Shown: positions 47,001-57,322 of the stretch, in pieces
Layout of the letters: the number at the start of each line of letters is the position of its first letter
Numbering within the stretch: the stretch's first letter is position 1
Source: Parelaphostrongylus tenuis
Lineage: Eukaryota > Nematoda > Chromadorea > Rhabditida > Metastrongylidae
Assembly (NCBI GenBank): GCA_019055375.1
Contig: JAHQIW010001931.1
Span: 1-64,000, forward strand
Length of the DNA stretch: 64,000 nucleotides
Direction: 5' to 3'
Made by a program: the position numbers and the translations under genes
The notes under the pieces: model-generated
Database searches by the model: none
What the model was told of the DNA's origin: nothing
Seen by the model: only the letters and a program-made list of their open reading frames with translations

Positions 47001-50000
47001 AAGTGAAAAGAGAAGTGCGTTTTGCTTTTTAAATAGATAGCCCGTTGCCTGAACTTTACACTGACGTTTCTGGCACTTATACAAATGATTTTTGGTTTTT
47101 GATCAAATTTATTGTTATGAAAGGGTAGATCATTCACTAGAGAAACGTATTTTTTGTATGTAATACCCACGTGCTCCTATAATTCTCAATTTCCAACTCG
47201 AAAGGTATATCCATGAGAAAACCATACTTATAGTCCTCATTGAGTATTTTCATCGCCTATTTCATTAGAATTCAACTCGAAATCATATGTTTCGCAATAC
47301 GGAACTTGTAGAAGAACATATAGGGAGGGAATATTATTTGCGGCTGGAGTAATCATCGACAGAGTTTGCATTGCTCAAAATTTGGAGCACTTCCATAGAA
47401 AAGTACATTTGTACTATACTTTTTGTTTTTTCAGTAGACTACTAGTAATCATTCGTTAGTTAAAAAACAGAGATATCAGTACTAGGCTTGGTTCATGGAA
47501 AGGCTTTTTATGGAGTAATACCGGCACAAGGAAAAATACGCCTCGCCTTTGGGATAACTATTGTTATCAGTTATGTAGCGAAATTTAGATGGTGTGGACA
47601 CTTCAATATCACAAGGAGCGACATATTACCAAGGAAGTTTTCGCAGACATTTTTAGTAGGAAGTTAGCCAAAGCGTTTCATAGATCCTCATTTGACAGGA
47701 AAACTACAAAAATGAATTTACTTCTAACTCTTCCCATTTTTCTTGGATTATTTATAAGAGTGAGACTCATCTTTTCCATCTCATCATCCCTCCGATATCC
47801 ACAGACATTTTATCTGCTGTTCATTTAGACAGAGATGTTCCGTGACGCAAAAGTTCCCAATTCCTCCATGCATCCGTGAACTATGTTTGTAAAAATTAAC
47901 AAGGGCTATGTGCGAATGATTCTATCATGTAGTTAAGGATGGAGTAAGAGCTTCAAGTTTTATGCTTGAACGTGTAGATGGAGGAACCAAAACAAATAAC
48001 GCGGTGGAGGAAATACTCCCGTTAGTAAAGACGATGCCCATCGGAAGCAGTTGGGCAACAAGGAGGTCCCTATTCTACAGTTAGACGTCTAATCCTCTGG
48101 ATGTGGTTACAGTGGAATTATTAGGAATGGTGGGAATTCGATCGGGCGCATGAAATAGTCTTGAGAGCATTCAACTAGAAGAAATACGTAGAGGCCATAA
48201 ACGGTACGAATATCCAGTGCCAAAAGCACCACGATAAAATGCACTCGCAGTACAGAATAAATGCGGATAAAAAAAGTTAGTACCCATAAATCGATAAGAC
48301 GAAGTCTTTTTCATGTTTCGGCTGCAAGAGTTACTAAGAATCATGCAATCATTGAGAATGATTGATGAGGCGGCATCGCATGCAGTGTGCAACATCATTT
48401 TGACATACAGCTAATCGATATCAGATTTCAATCACTATCGTGACTTCGGCGTATCTCAAGAGACGAAATAGTTTGAAAACTGAGAGATTTTTGCCGTTTT
48501 TGACTTTAGAAGAACAAACTGATAAGTGCTTGATTATTTGGTTATTCTTCGTATGCGGCAATGAATAAGAATAAAAAGGTGTCAACATGAAAAATAGTAG
48601 ATAAATGTGATTGATTAATGAATGAGTATAGATAAGACAGCATAAAATGTTCAATAACAATATAAAACACCTTATTTTCGTGAGTACCTGGCTTTTTCCT
48701 TGGAACGCGAGGTTTTAGGAAAGAGGATTTGCAATACTTCTACAACGAATAGCTTTATCAACCTCTCTTCTATCACCTACTGTGATATGTTAACGATTAA
48801 AATCATTTTAGTGACGATAAAAATAGAAATTTTGTTAGGAGACTGACGCATCGTGATTATAACTCGCCTCGGTCGCCGCTCGACCACTTCGCATGCCGCG
48901 CCCAGAATTCAACTTGGTCGTCAAGGAGTTAGATCAAAATCGATTTCACGAGTCATGGGGACGGGACTCGCGCGATTTTTGAATTTATAAATACTATGTC
49001 CTGATTTTCTTTCAGGCGAGAGCTGTTATCTGTTGTTTGATACCAGGAAGTGGACGCTGAGGGCCTCCGACACAACATGCGGTTATATCATTTCAGTCTT
49101 TATCGACTTCTACTTTACTCTCGCAGTTTTGACCCTTATCCTTCTACTGGACTGCACGACGTTGATTTGCCTGAAATTTAAGCACAAAGTTGGTGTTAAA
49201 GGATTTGATATCTTCTCCATGGTCCGCTGCCTGCTAGTCATTCAGTGAAGACAGCGAGTACAAAGAAAAAATCCACCTGCCACATTTGCGTGCAAGAGTA
49301 GCCCAGCTAGCTCTACTCGCTCCAGGAATTCATTAAACATCATGTCTCTCTTCTATGGTTTCCGTAAATAGTCTGGATTTTGAATTCCAGCTGTTATCGA
49401 ATCTCGGTTGAGCGATTAATATCAAGTGATTTCATAGTTCTCTGCACCACTTCTTTATTCAGTTTCTTTTTCTATTTCAATCGAAAATGGTGTATAAAAG
49501 AGCACGTGTGCTGGCTGTTTAAATGACTAAAGAACCATCAGTGGCAACTAACTTTTGGACAGTGATTGAGAGGAAGCGAATCGTATACAACAAGCGCTAG
49601 AATCTGCATTGTTATGTGAAAACAGGCTAAAGACTTTTATAGACACCTTATTGATTCGTCTCCAAAGTGCTTTTTTTTACTGTGCAGATCCCAGTACTTC
49701 TAGTACTCGTTTTTCCGTTTTTTTTCTTGAACTTCGTAGAATAGTGGTTGCGCGAGTTTTCTTGCATTCTCGAGGATAGCCTAGCTGAGGCGTTCCATAG
49801 GGCATTGTTGTTGACTACTGAAAAAGAGTTGGAGAGGGGGGAGGGTTGGCTCCACGTGCATTGTGACGAGCATTACAGACACTCGGCTACGGCGTCCCGA
49901 TAACATATTATGAAAAATAAATAAAAATGTATGACACTCGGACATATCACAACTCCTAAAGTTACGCTATTCAGCTTTTCCATATGAGTTGGACGATTTT

Positions 50001-51606
50001 GAGCCAAATGTAGATGACATAAGTTTCTAGTAAAGAATTTTATTTTGCTAAGATGCCAATATTCGTCTTTCTCCAACGTGGATGCTTTTATCGATGAGTA
50101 GCCGCTCGAAAAAGGTGATCATTCTCGCCCACTTGGACGTTGGTTATCTCACTAAGTTACTCTGTACATTATGGATGCTGATCTAATGCCGCCACCCCGT
50201 ATGATCTGCTTTTGGAGGTAATGCATCTTGCAGTAGCCGATATCACTGTCATAGAGTAAGAGTGGTGTATAGTGCCACAGCATTTTAGTATCGATGCATT
50301 GTTTTCGATAACATACCATCTTTAACTGGCAAGAGATCCTTTTCTCATGCCAAGTTACAGAATGCATAAAAAGTTCTTGGAACAGAAGATTTCGGAGACT
50401 GAAAATGAGCACGTCCATTACAAAACGCAACTAATTGTAAGCTATTGATAGGCATCAACAATACTTGATATCAGTCTAGTATTTGCGGAAGAAAATTTTG
50501 CCTAGAGGAGACATAGAAGTCCAATGAATCCGTGCGAGATCGTTGCCAGTTTTCATCGATAGCATAGGTTTTCCTTTGAAACCTAGGTGAAATGAATGCT
50601 ATTGGAATGGCAAAAGCTTCCACTTTTTTGTAAATTATGCATAACAACTCAATGTGATGAATTTCATAATCTTGCTGGTAACCAGACAGATGTGTTTCAA
50701 CGAAAGCGACACAAAATTGGTGTCCGCTTTATCAAACAGGTGAGTAGTATGTACGATACCAACTATTTCAGGATATTTGTCAGAACTTCCTTAACACATT
50801 TCGTTATACATGTTCCAGGTTATATGCCAAAACACTTTATTTCTCTTCCAAGAATTCAGTTACTTCTGTACTTGCCCTTTTTTCGAGAGCCAATGGGCTG
50901 TTTTCTTCAGCAGCACATTTGTGTGGGAGATGACTCCAGCACTGGATGGGTAAGTGTAAAATTGTTTCTACTGACCTAATTTTCGAGTTAAGTTAGTGAA
51001 GAAAAGATCTTGTATATCCAGACAGTATCCCAGCTAATCAGAATATCAGATTTCGTTCCTATTCCCCGTGCAAAATGACTATGACTGTGTAGATTGAATG
51101 ACTTTTCTTGATAAGACTTTTCTGCGTCGTGTGTAAAACTCATGAGCAATCAACAAATCTAGAATCACAGAAGCATTTACGTTGAAGAGATGGAATTGGC
51201 TAAAAAACTTGATGACTATTCTGAACCAGCATTACTGCCGTGGTTATTTTGTTGCTGGACTGGTTGAAAATAAAACAGTGCCCTTGCTTTCTTTTTATTC
51301 TCACGATTTTCTGTGATAAATTATTGAAGTCAAAGGTAGTAAAAATTGGTGAAGTTCAAAAATTAAATAATATACAGAAATAAGTTATTGCAGACTCATC
51401 GTTGTACTGTTCCACTTTCGTTTCTCTCATTTTGGTGGCAGATTTATGAAGAAGAAACCGCCAGCGGTAAGCGGTTCTATCGACTTTTACTTATTCCATG
51501 TATCGGCAGATTGCATTTGTTGCAGGTAGTCGCTATGTTCTCCCATAGAAAGACGAAGAGACAAGCAAAAATCCTGTGTGAGCGTGTACAAGTAGCGCCA
51601 AATTGA
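44035..51606 (+). CDS. Srx-type chemoreceptor GPCR (copy 3, probably intact)
   Basis: A seven-transmembrane receptor of the nematode Srx family, expected in chemosensory membranes; its ligand is unknown. Exons: 44035-44195 (TM1-TM2, PTLRNSFGLLCLSHSIAN), 45052-45275 (TM3-TM4, VALNRVIATIFPLQ in place of DRY), 49016-49192 (TM5, ASDTTCGYIISVFIDFYF), 50690-50739 (RKRHKIGVRFIKQ), 50819-50949 (TM6-TM7, ending TPALDG), 51394-51466 (LIVVLFHFRFS) and 51526-51606 (basic tail ending in TGA). The lengths sum to 897 bases with compatible phases and no stop, giving about 298 residues from the first recognised codon. The donor after TM5 (49193, or 49189) is uncertain and the initiating exon was not found. 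Introns hold a family B SINE, a 3.2 kb candidate transposon, an RTE scrap and a family C SINE. Confidence 0.75.
44250..44560 (+). repeat. SINE family B in srx intron
   Basis: GGCGTAGTGATTGGAGGTG, CAACAAGCTTCCCATCCCTC, GACTTGTCTGGGAGGATATC, AATCGAATACGATTGCATGG and ATTGATCAACTACGAGAGCA follow the family B block order. It is more diverged than 31783-32092. Confidence 0.7.
45714..48930. mobile_element. Candidate 3.2 kb non-autonomous DNA transposon in srx intron
   Basis: AACTCCTTGA at 45714-45723 is the inverse of TCAAGGAGTT at 48921-48930. Both ends continue into GC-rich subterminal tracts, unlike the AT-rich interior, ending in similar GGTTATTGTTATCACG and (inverted) GAGTTATAATCACG blocks. 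Flanks are TTAA on the left and TTAG on the right, compatible with a decayed TTAA target duplication. The insert lies entirely within one srx intron. The interior (45960-47560) contains diverged repeat E units and no transposase I can recognise. Assignment to piggyBac-like elements would be a guess from TTAA alone. Confidence 0.45.
49275..49375 (-). pseudogene. RTE LINE C-terminal scrap
   Basis: TTGCGTGCAAGAGTAGCCCA and CTACTCGCTCCAGGAATTC match the C-terminal arginine-rich region of the RTE copies at 39930 and 53090 (GCGTGCAAGAGTAGCC). Confidence 0.6.
49675..49895 (-). repeat. SINE family C in srx intron
   Basis: Inverted copy: TGTGCAGATCCCAGTACTTC, TTCTCGAGGATAGCCTAGCT, GGCGTTCCATAGGGCATTGT, GGTTGGCTCCACGTGCATTG and CACTCGGCTACGGCGTCCC. 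Confidence 0.75.
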
Positions 51607-52070
51607 ACGAAGAAAATAATCAGCATGTTATTTTAATCACAAAGTGCTAAAAAATTTCTTCGCTTCTGATCCATTTTGAAACTACCACCGAATGGAAAAG
51701 CTGTAGACATATAATATTCAGCTGTGACTGCTACTGCTATAATTGGTCCACTCTGATTTTATCACTACTACGTAGTATTGATCTGTGAACGTCTGTGTGA
51801 GCAGTGTTCTGTTTATGATTAGTATAATATCGCCAATAAATCAAAAATCAACATTAAGTTACTTTTGACTTTGGCAGACAAATGGTTCTGGTTCTACGGC
51901 CTATAAACAATTTGATGAGAGGTTGCTGCATGTGCTTTGGCTGTCAATAATTCTAGCGAGTCGATGACTTTGTTTTCTCTAGTGATAAAAATGATATGGT
52001 ATTATTCAAAAGTGTTTGGAAAATATTCCACAAAATCGATGGGAAAAGGCAAACTTCTATTTATTAGCTC
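51607..52070. other. No recognisable feature
   Basis: 3' flank of the srx gene. Several AATAAA-like hexamers are possible (for example AATAAATC near 51835), but I cannot assign the polyadenylation site. Confidence 0.35.
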
Positions 52071-52074
52071 TCGA

Positions 52075-52355
52075 CTTTGACCAATCCCTAAGAGATGGGC
52101 CATGCATTCGACTTCAATTTGTAACTTCGTTAGAGGTGATTGAATGCATAATCGGCCTTCACAATGATTCGCGTGGGTTACCGCTGAAGGTTGTCAGTGC
52201 TGCTTATCCTCCCAGACAAGTCTGAGACCAGTCTGGTACCAATTTACCAACCTCGGAGGGATGAATGGCTTGGTGAGCTATGAGCCTAAGATCGAAACGC
52301 TGACCTCGTGTGTGACGCAGAGCACCTTACCACTGCTCCACATGCGTTATTACCG
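52075..52355 (-). repeat. SINE family B
   Basis: Inverted: GACCAATCCCTAAGAGATGG, GCCATGCATTCGACTTCAAT, TATCCTCCCAGACAAGTCTG, ATGGCTTGGTGAGCTATGAG and CACTGCTCCACATGCG. Confidence 0.8.
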
Positions 52356-52479
52356 CCATATTTGCGATAAGTGGATCACTAGATTACAGGAATAGTAGTC
52401 TATCAGCCGAGCCATGTCATATAGAGGGCGGCGGCGAAGGACACTCGCTTGCTCCATTTCATTTTTCTTTTTGAATTCA

Positions 52480-52940
52480 TGCATTCTTAATGAAATTTTG
52501 TTCAACACATCGAGCCGCCAATTGATTAGAAACCGTCCTTATAATCCTTTATGTAAAACGGAAGGTTACGTGATATGTACTAACTACAGAAAGAGATTGT
52601 ATGAGTTAGGCACAATATACTTGAACTCTTGTAGGCTATGTGGTGATAAATATAGAGGCAAAAAGAGTACTCAACTATGTGCTCGCCTAAAAGTACATCT
52701 ATATTGAAAGCGGAAAAGTTGGACGTCGCACAGCCACATTTTAGGTGCCTATAGAGCGGAAACATAATGGTGACGACTTTGAGATTTTAGTAACAATACT
52801 GGAAGAAGGGTCAAAAACTTCGAGGCAGAAAATTCTTGAGATTTCCTGGATAAAATTCAAGAGCCGAGGATTCAGTAGAGGACGGCAATGTTTAAACATC
52901 ACAAATGACATAGCACTTTATCTCAGATCAATTTGTTAGT
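52480..52940 (+). pseudogene. Penelope-like element GIY-YIG endonuclease remnant
   Basis: Plus-strand frames encode SSRQLIRNRPYNPLCKTEGY, the counterpart of LRRQLVRNRLYDRLCNTKDC. Then come LGTIYLNSCRLCGDKYRGKK, a mutated GTIYLISCKTCGDEYIGET, and after a frame change NGDDFEILVTIL, KTSRQKILEISWIKFKSRGF and NITNDIALYLRSI, which match the distal endonuclease. The YIGET core has become YRGKK. Substitutions are spread over the whole domain, so this is an old copy. No 3' UTR is recognisable after it. Confidence 0.75.
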
Positions 52941-53089
52941 TCGAGTGACACTCATTATTCATAGCCTGTGACGGCACACCGGTAATTTTTCTCTTATAGG
53001 TGTTAAATAGAATGTTTCATATGATTGATGGACATTCGCATGGAGTTTTGCGTTAGATTCATACTAAACATGGAGAATGGTAATCGAAT

Positions 53090-53790
53090 TAATCACGTAT
53101 ACCGCCTGTATCACCTGTCGTCCCATTGATCATCGAGTGTCTCGAGCGGGCAACAGTAGCACTTCCATTTTCCCTATCGCGTGCAAGAGTAGCCAAGTGG
53201 GTCCTCCTCGCCCTAGGTATTCGTCGAGCATCATATCTTTCTTTTAGGCTTTTCGTGAAGAAATCGGGCCATCGGGTCGGTGCTCTTCTTGTAGAGCGCT
53301 TGATATCCCAAGAAATCCAGTCGGTAAGAGCTCTCGTCCATCGGTTGTCGTTGAAGCGCATCACGTGTACTGCCCGTCTTATTTTCGATATCATGGCGTG
53401 TAGAACGGCGTCTTCGATCCTCGATCGATGACAAGGTTGGAACTTCTGATCCTTTTTCTCATTTGCGAGATATGAGATACTACTAGCATCGACCTTTCGA
53501 CTGCGCGTTCAATAACGCCAAGTGTCTTCCCTCTCAGTTACGTAGTGACCAGTTTTCTGCTGCATACGTTAGGGCAGGGCTAATCTTCGAGTCGAAAAGG
53601 TGGGCACGGAGTCGGATCTTCTTTGTCCTCTTCACTACATCCTCGATGGTCTTAAACGTTCCCCAAGCTGCTCGTTTTCTCCTGCTCAACTCTGGAGTTA
53701 GGTAGTTCATCATGTTGATTTCACGACCTAAATAAAGTAACTGCAGCATTCGTAGTTGTTTGCTTCGTTGAGCGTGAATGGGGCTTCCAA
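53090..53790 (-). pseudogene. RTE LINE C-terminal domain
   Basis: Close relative of 39930-41000. Minus-strand blocks are LGREINMMNYLTPELSRRKR, LRAHLFDSKISPALTYAAEN, VMRFNDNRWTRALTDWISWD and RRTHLATLARDRENG, ending near 53100 with the same CACCTGTCGT terminus as the other copy. Frameshifts are present and the RT palm is lacking. Confidence 0.8.
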
Positions 53791-53799
53791 TCGAATTGA

Positions 53800-54585
53800 T
53801 AGGCTCCAGAAAAGTTCTCTCGTATCAATCAGAAAGTGATTTCTGAACATGCGTTTTGTGCAAATTTGAATTTATTGGAAAGCTCATTTTCTTGCGCATT
53901 AAAAGATATATCATTGCCTACATTGCCTTCAGAATGGAACTGTCCAAGGAAGAAACTTGTTTGATTCTTCACTTCCCTCATCTACAAATCTGCAAGGCGT
54001 AGTGACGAAATTTGCAATGTTCCAACAGCTCAGCGTTGGATTAAGGCATTCCGTGAAGAAGGAAGCCGATTGACCGACAAGGCGGTAAATCTTTTTTCAC
54101 AACTTATTAGATGTGGCGAGGTATAGCATGTTTGGGCTCTAGAAAGGACATTTCATCAAAATGTCAACCGTCGATATTGAAGCAGATATACCAGCATACG
54201 CAGGTTTTGTTTGGAAATACTCTTCGTAAAGTGGAAAATTCCCACCAACGTAAAAAGCTGAGTAGGTAATGGCGAAGCTTTGCGAAGCTAGCTTATAGTA
54301 TGGATTCGTACAGTTATTCTCGACTGCTGTTTAGTAAAAATGTAAGTACTATATTGCACTAAGAAAACTTCTTTTCTAACGAATCAGTGTTTATCATTCA
54401 TTGCATAGGATAATCTTATTCAAATTATGTGAGAACGTTCTCTTTCTTTCTGTGCTCAAATGATCGCTACAAATTTTCTTGGACAATTAGTGATTATGTA
54501 CTGCAGTGTGTGACTAAATTTGAATCAAAGTGTCTAGGAATAATAATACTACTAGTTCATAACACTTTTTGAGAGACTATTTATG
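53800..54585. other. No recognisable feature
   Basis: AT-rich and without exon-like frames or repeat matches. Confidence 0.35.
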
Positions 54586-54589
54586 AACC

Positions 54590-54860
54590 TTTACACTGTT
54601 CTTTTATTGACTATGCGAATCTCAATACTTCTAGCATTCATTTCGTTTTCTCGTCTTCTTCCTGGACGTCGTAGAATGCTGGGTGAACGAGTCTTTTTGC
54701 AACCTCGAGGATAGCCTGGCTGTGGCGCTCCATGGGGCGTTATTGTTGATTGCCGGAGAGAGTTGAGGGGGAAGGGGGGGGGGGGGGGGGGTGGAGGGGG
54801 ATGGAGCCCCACGCGCACTGTAATGAGTATCATAACCATTCGGCCACGGCGGCCCGCAGT
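54590..54860 (-). repeat. SINE family C with poly-G run
   Basis: Inverted: ACTATGCGAATCTCAATACT, TCTTCTTCCTGGACGTCGTA, CGAGGATAGCCTGGCTGTGG and GCGCTCCATGGGGCGTTATT. A run of about 17 G (54774-54790) follows, then GGAGCCCCACGCGCACTG and GGCCACGGCGGCCCG. The poly-G is the complement of the poly-C seen at the same position in 26195-26420. Confidence 0.8.
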
Positions 54861-55089
54861 TGATCACATTCAGTATCAAATCCGATCGCAGTCAGTGCCT
54901 TCACATTACTTCATTCGTCTCGGGCACGCACATCAGAAAACCGTGGCTATTCCGTCATTGCTAGTCCGTTGACGAAATTGCAACGATGTAGTTTTGTGAT
55001 TGTCGCACTATAAGAGTATAATATCAACATTAATAGTCATATATAACAACAATATTCACTTTCCCTTTACCGACTTTATTTGACCTATC

Positions 55090-55300
55090 TCAGAGCTTAT
55101 TTTGCTGTGCGGGTCCCTCTACTTCTAGCATCCAATTTTTTCCTCGCATTTATCGCAAACTCAAGCAAAATTTCATCTTCTTCAAGAACGTCGCAGAGTA
55201 CTGGCCGAGCACGTCTTCTCGAAGATAACCAGACTAGGGCGTCCCATAGGACGTCTGTTATCGATTTCCGGAGAGTACACCACCGGTCTCTCACCAACGA
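55090..55300 (-). repeat. SINE family C fragment
   Basis: TTTGCTGTGCGGGTCCCTCT, CTTCTAGCATCCAATTTTT, CTTCAAGAACGTCGCAGAGT, TCTCGAAGATAACCAGACTA and GGGCGTCCCATAGGACGTCT. The tRNA-like end is replaced by other sequence. Confidence 0.65.
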
Positions 55301-55839
55301 TATTACCTTGTTATTTCTGTTGTTGCAACAATATCACTATGATGATAATACTGATAGCATGATAATAGTAATAAATTATAACAATAGCTTCAATGAAAAA
55401 AAAAATTCGATTCTATTTGAAAATCACAGAACAATGTACAAACCAAACGACTTCAAAAGCTACCGTAATATGGTGCCTAACAAGTTTAACAATGCATGTA
55501 GCCCACATTGTAGGCACTACTGCACTACTTAGCCGTGTCGGTAAGCTATCAGAACTTCACTTAAAAACTACGACATATCTCGTACGAATCCAAAGTGCTA
55601 TGGAAAGCAAATAATATATCCCAGTGAAGGTGTTTTCAATATAGCAATCACTGTACCGTCTTATATGAACGCCGCTACTGATCACATTTCCTCCAGAAGT
55701 ATTTTTTGTCGTTTTTATAATGATCGCAAAGCTGAAACAATTAGTGTTCTGTGAATCAAGCCATGTGATGGTAATAGAATAATTACTTCATCTAATAGTC
55801 TTGGGGTCTAGATGAACTCTATGAATTCTTCAATTTTCC

Positions 55840-55975
55840 ATAAACACTAGCATATATTGTCTCTATATTGTCTATACTATATGTAGAAATATAATATATA
55901 ATATACATGATATATACATAATGTATATATAGACATGTTTATATTTATACATATATATTTATATACAAATAAAGG
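55840..55975. repeat. ATATA-rich microsatellite
   Basis: Alternating ATAT/TATA tracts (TATAATATATAATATACATG and similar) immediately before a family B SINE. Confidence 0.8.
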
Positions 55976-55989
55976 GATTAAGGATAAAG

Positions 55990-56275
55990 CTCTCGGTCTT
56001 GATCAGTCTCTGAGGAATGCGCCATGCATTCGTCTTCAATTCCTAATTTCGTTCCAGTTGATTGAATGCATATCTGACCTCTACAAAACTCGCGCTGGCC
56101 TCCCAGTGAACCGAGTCACTGCTGTTTATCCTCTCTGACAAGTCTGAGAACTGTCTGGTACCAATTTGCCGACCCCGGAGGGATGGATGGCTTGGTGAGC
56201 CATGAGCGCGAGATCGAATCATTGACCTCGTGTGCGACGCAGAGCACCTCCAACCACTGCGCCATACATTTTGGA
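55990..56275 (-). repeat. SINE family B
   Basis: Inverted: AGCTCTCGGTCTTGATCAGT, GCGCCATGCATTCGTCTTCA, GCGCTGGCCTCCCAGTGAAC, ATGGCTTGGTGAGCCATGAG and CCTCGTGTGCGACGCAGAGC. It abuts an ATATA tract at its 3' side. Confidence 0.85.
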
Positions 56276-56279
56276 CTTC

Positions 56280-57320
56280 CGTTTTTCTCCGGTCCATATT
56301 TTTTAGGGAGCAGCGCTTGTATACTAATACTTTCAAGCTCTCTGGAACTGTTGCTCTACTGGTATTTCTCCAGCATTAGTAATTTCTTTGTAGAGGATAG
56401 TGAGATTATGGTTTATTTTTTTTTACTTGCAGTAAAGTGAAAGGCTTGATGTGATAACTAGAAGCGGTTGCTGTGGCCACTAGAAGTTGAGTATTTTGTA
56501 GAATTAATGCCAAAATCCCATGAGCGTTTGGAAGAAAACAATTTTAGTAGAATGGAAATGTTGTTTTCATTCACAGAACTTATTCTACAAGAAGAAGTTC
56601 TTGCACATCCTGGAAAGATTGTTTGACTTGTGCAGTTTTAATCACAACAGGGCTCTTAAGGCTCTGCTGAGAAGCTTCATTGTAATCAGAATTGTCGTAG
56701 TTAACCATCCATATACACGCAGATTTCTGAAAAAAAGATATTCCACTTCTATGATAATGGTCAAATAATTTAGTTGATCAACAACACGAGTTACAGTCTG
56801 TAGCGCTACATTCTGATGCAGTGCAACCCGGCAATGACAGCTGTATCTCGAGTTACAGAAATAGGTTGATCATCCACTACGACGCATGATCTAAAGTCAC
56901 ACTGTATGCTGCAGAAATTGAATGTGTAGGGCAAAATCCTAATATCAATACGTCGGAAACCTAGCCGAGACCTTAATTGCAAATTATCACTTTATCCAAC
57001 TTGCAGAAGACGCAACCGTGCTATATTTATTATTTCGTGAAAATGGACGTGCTGCAAAGGTAGAAACAATTATCCCTATCACACTGAATAGAGACACCGA
57101 ATTAACTCATTGGTAAGCCTCAGTTTCGTTGGTGAGCGGCATGATGAGCAGTTCAAGATCGTCGTCATCATCGAGTAGGCAAAAATCCAGAGGTTTGTGT
57201 TAACATTATTTTTATTCCACGATAATCAAAACAGAATTTTAAAATAAAGCTGCTATTTCGATAGGAAAAAAATAACTTTCAAAACGCTTCTATTTCACCT
57301 TTTATTTGCACAACTCCAAT
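56280..57320. other. No recognisable feature
   Basis: Possible 5' part of the unidentified gene that follows, but I could not support an exon. Confidence 0.3.
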
Positions 57321-57322
57321 AG

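Noticed and set aside
54631..54879. Proline-rich frame on the minus strand
   Set aside because: It is the translated poly-C tract of a family C SINE.
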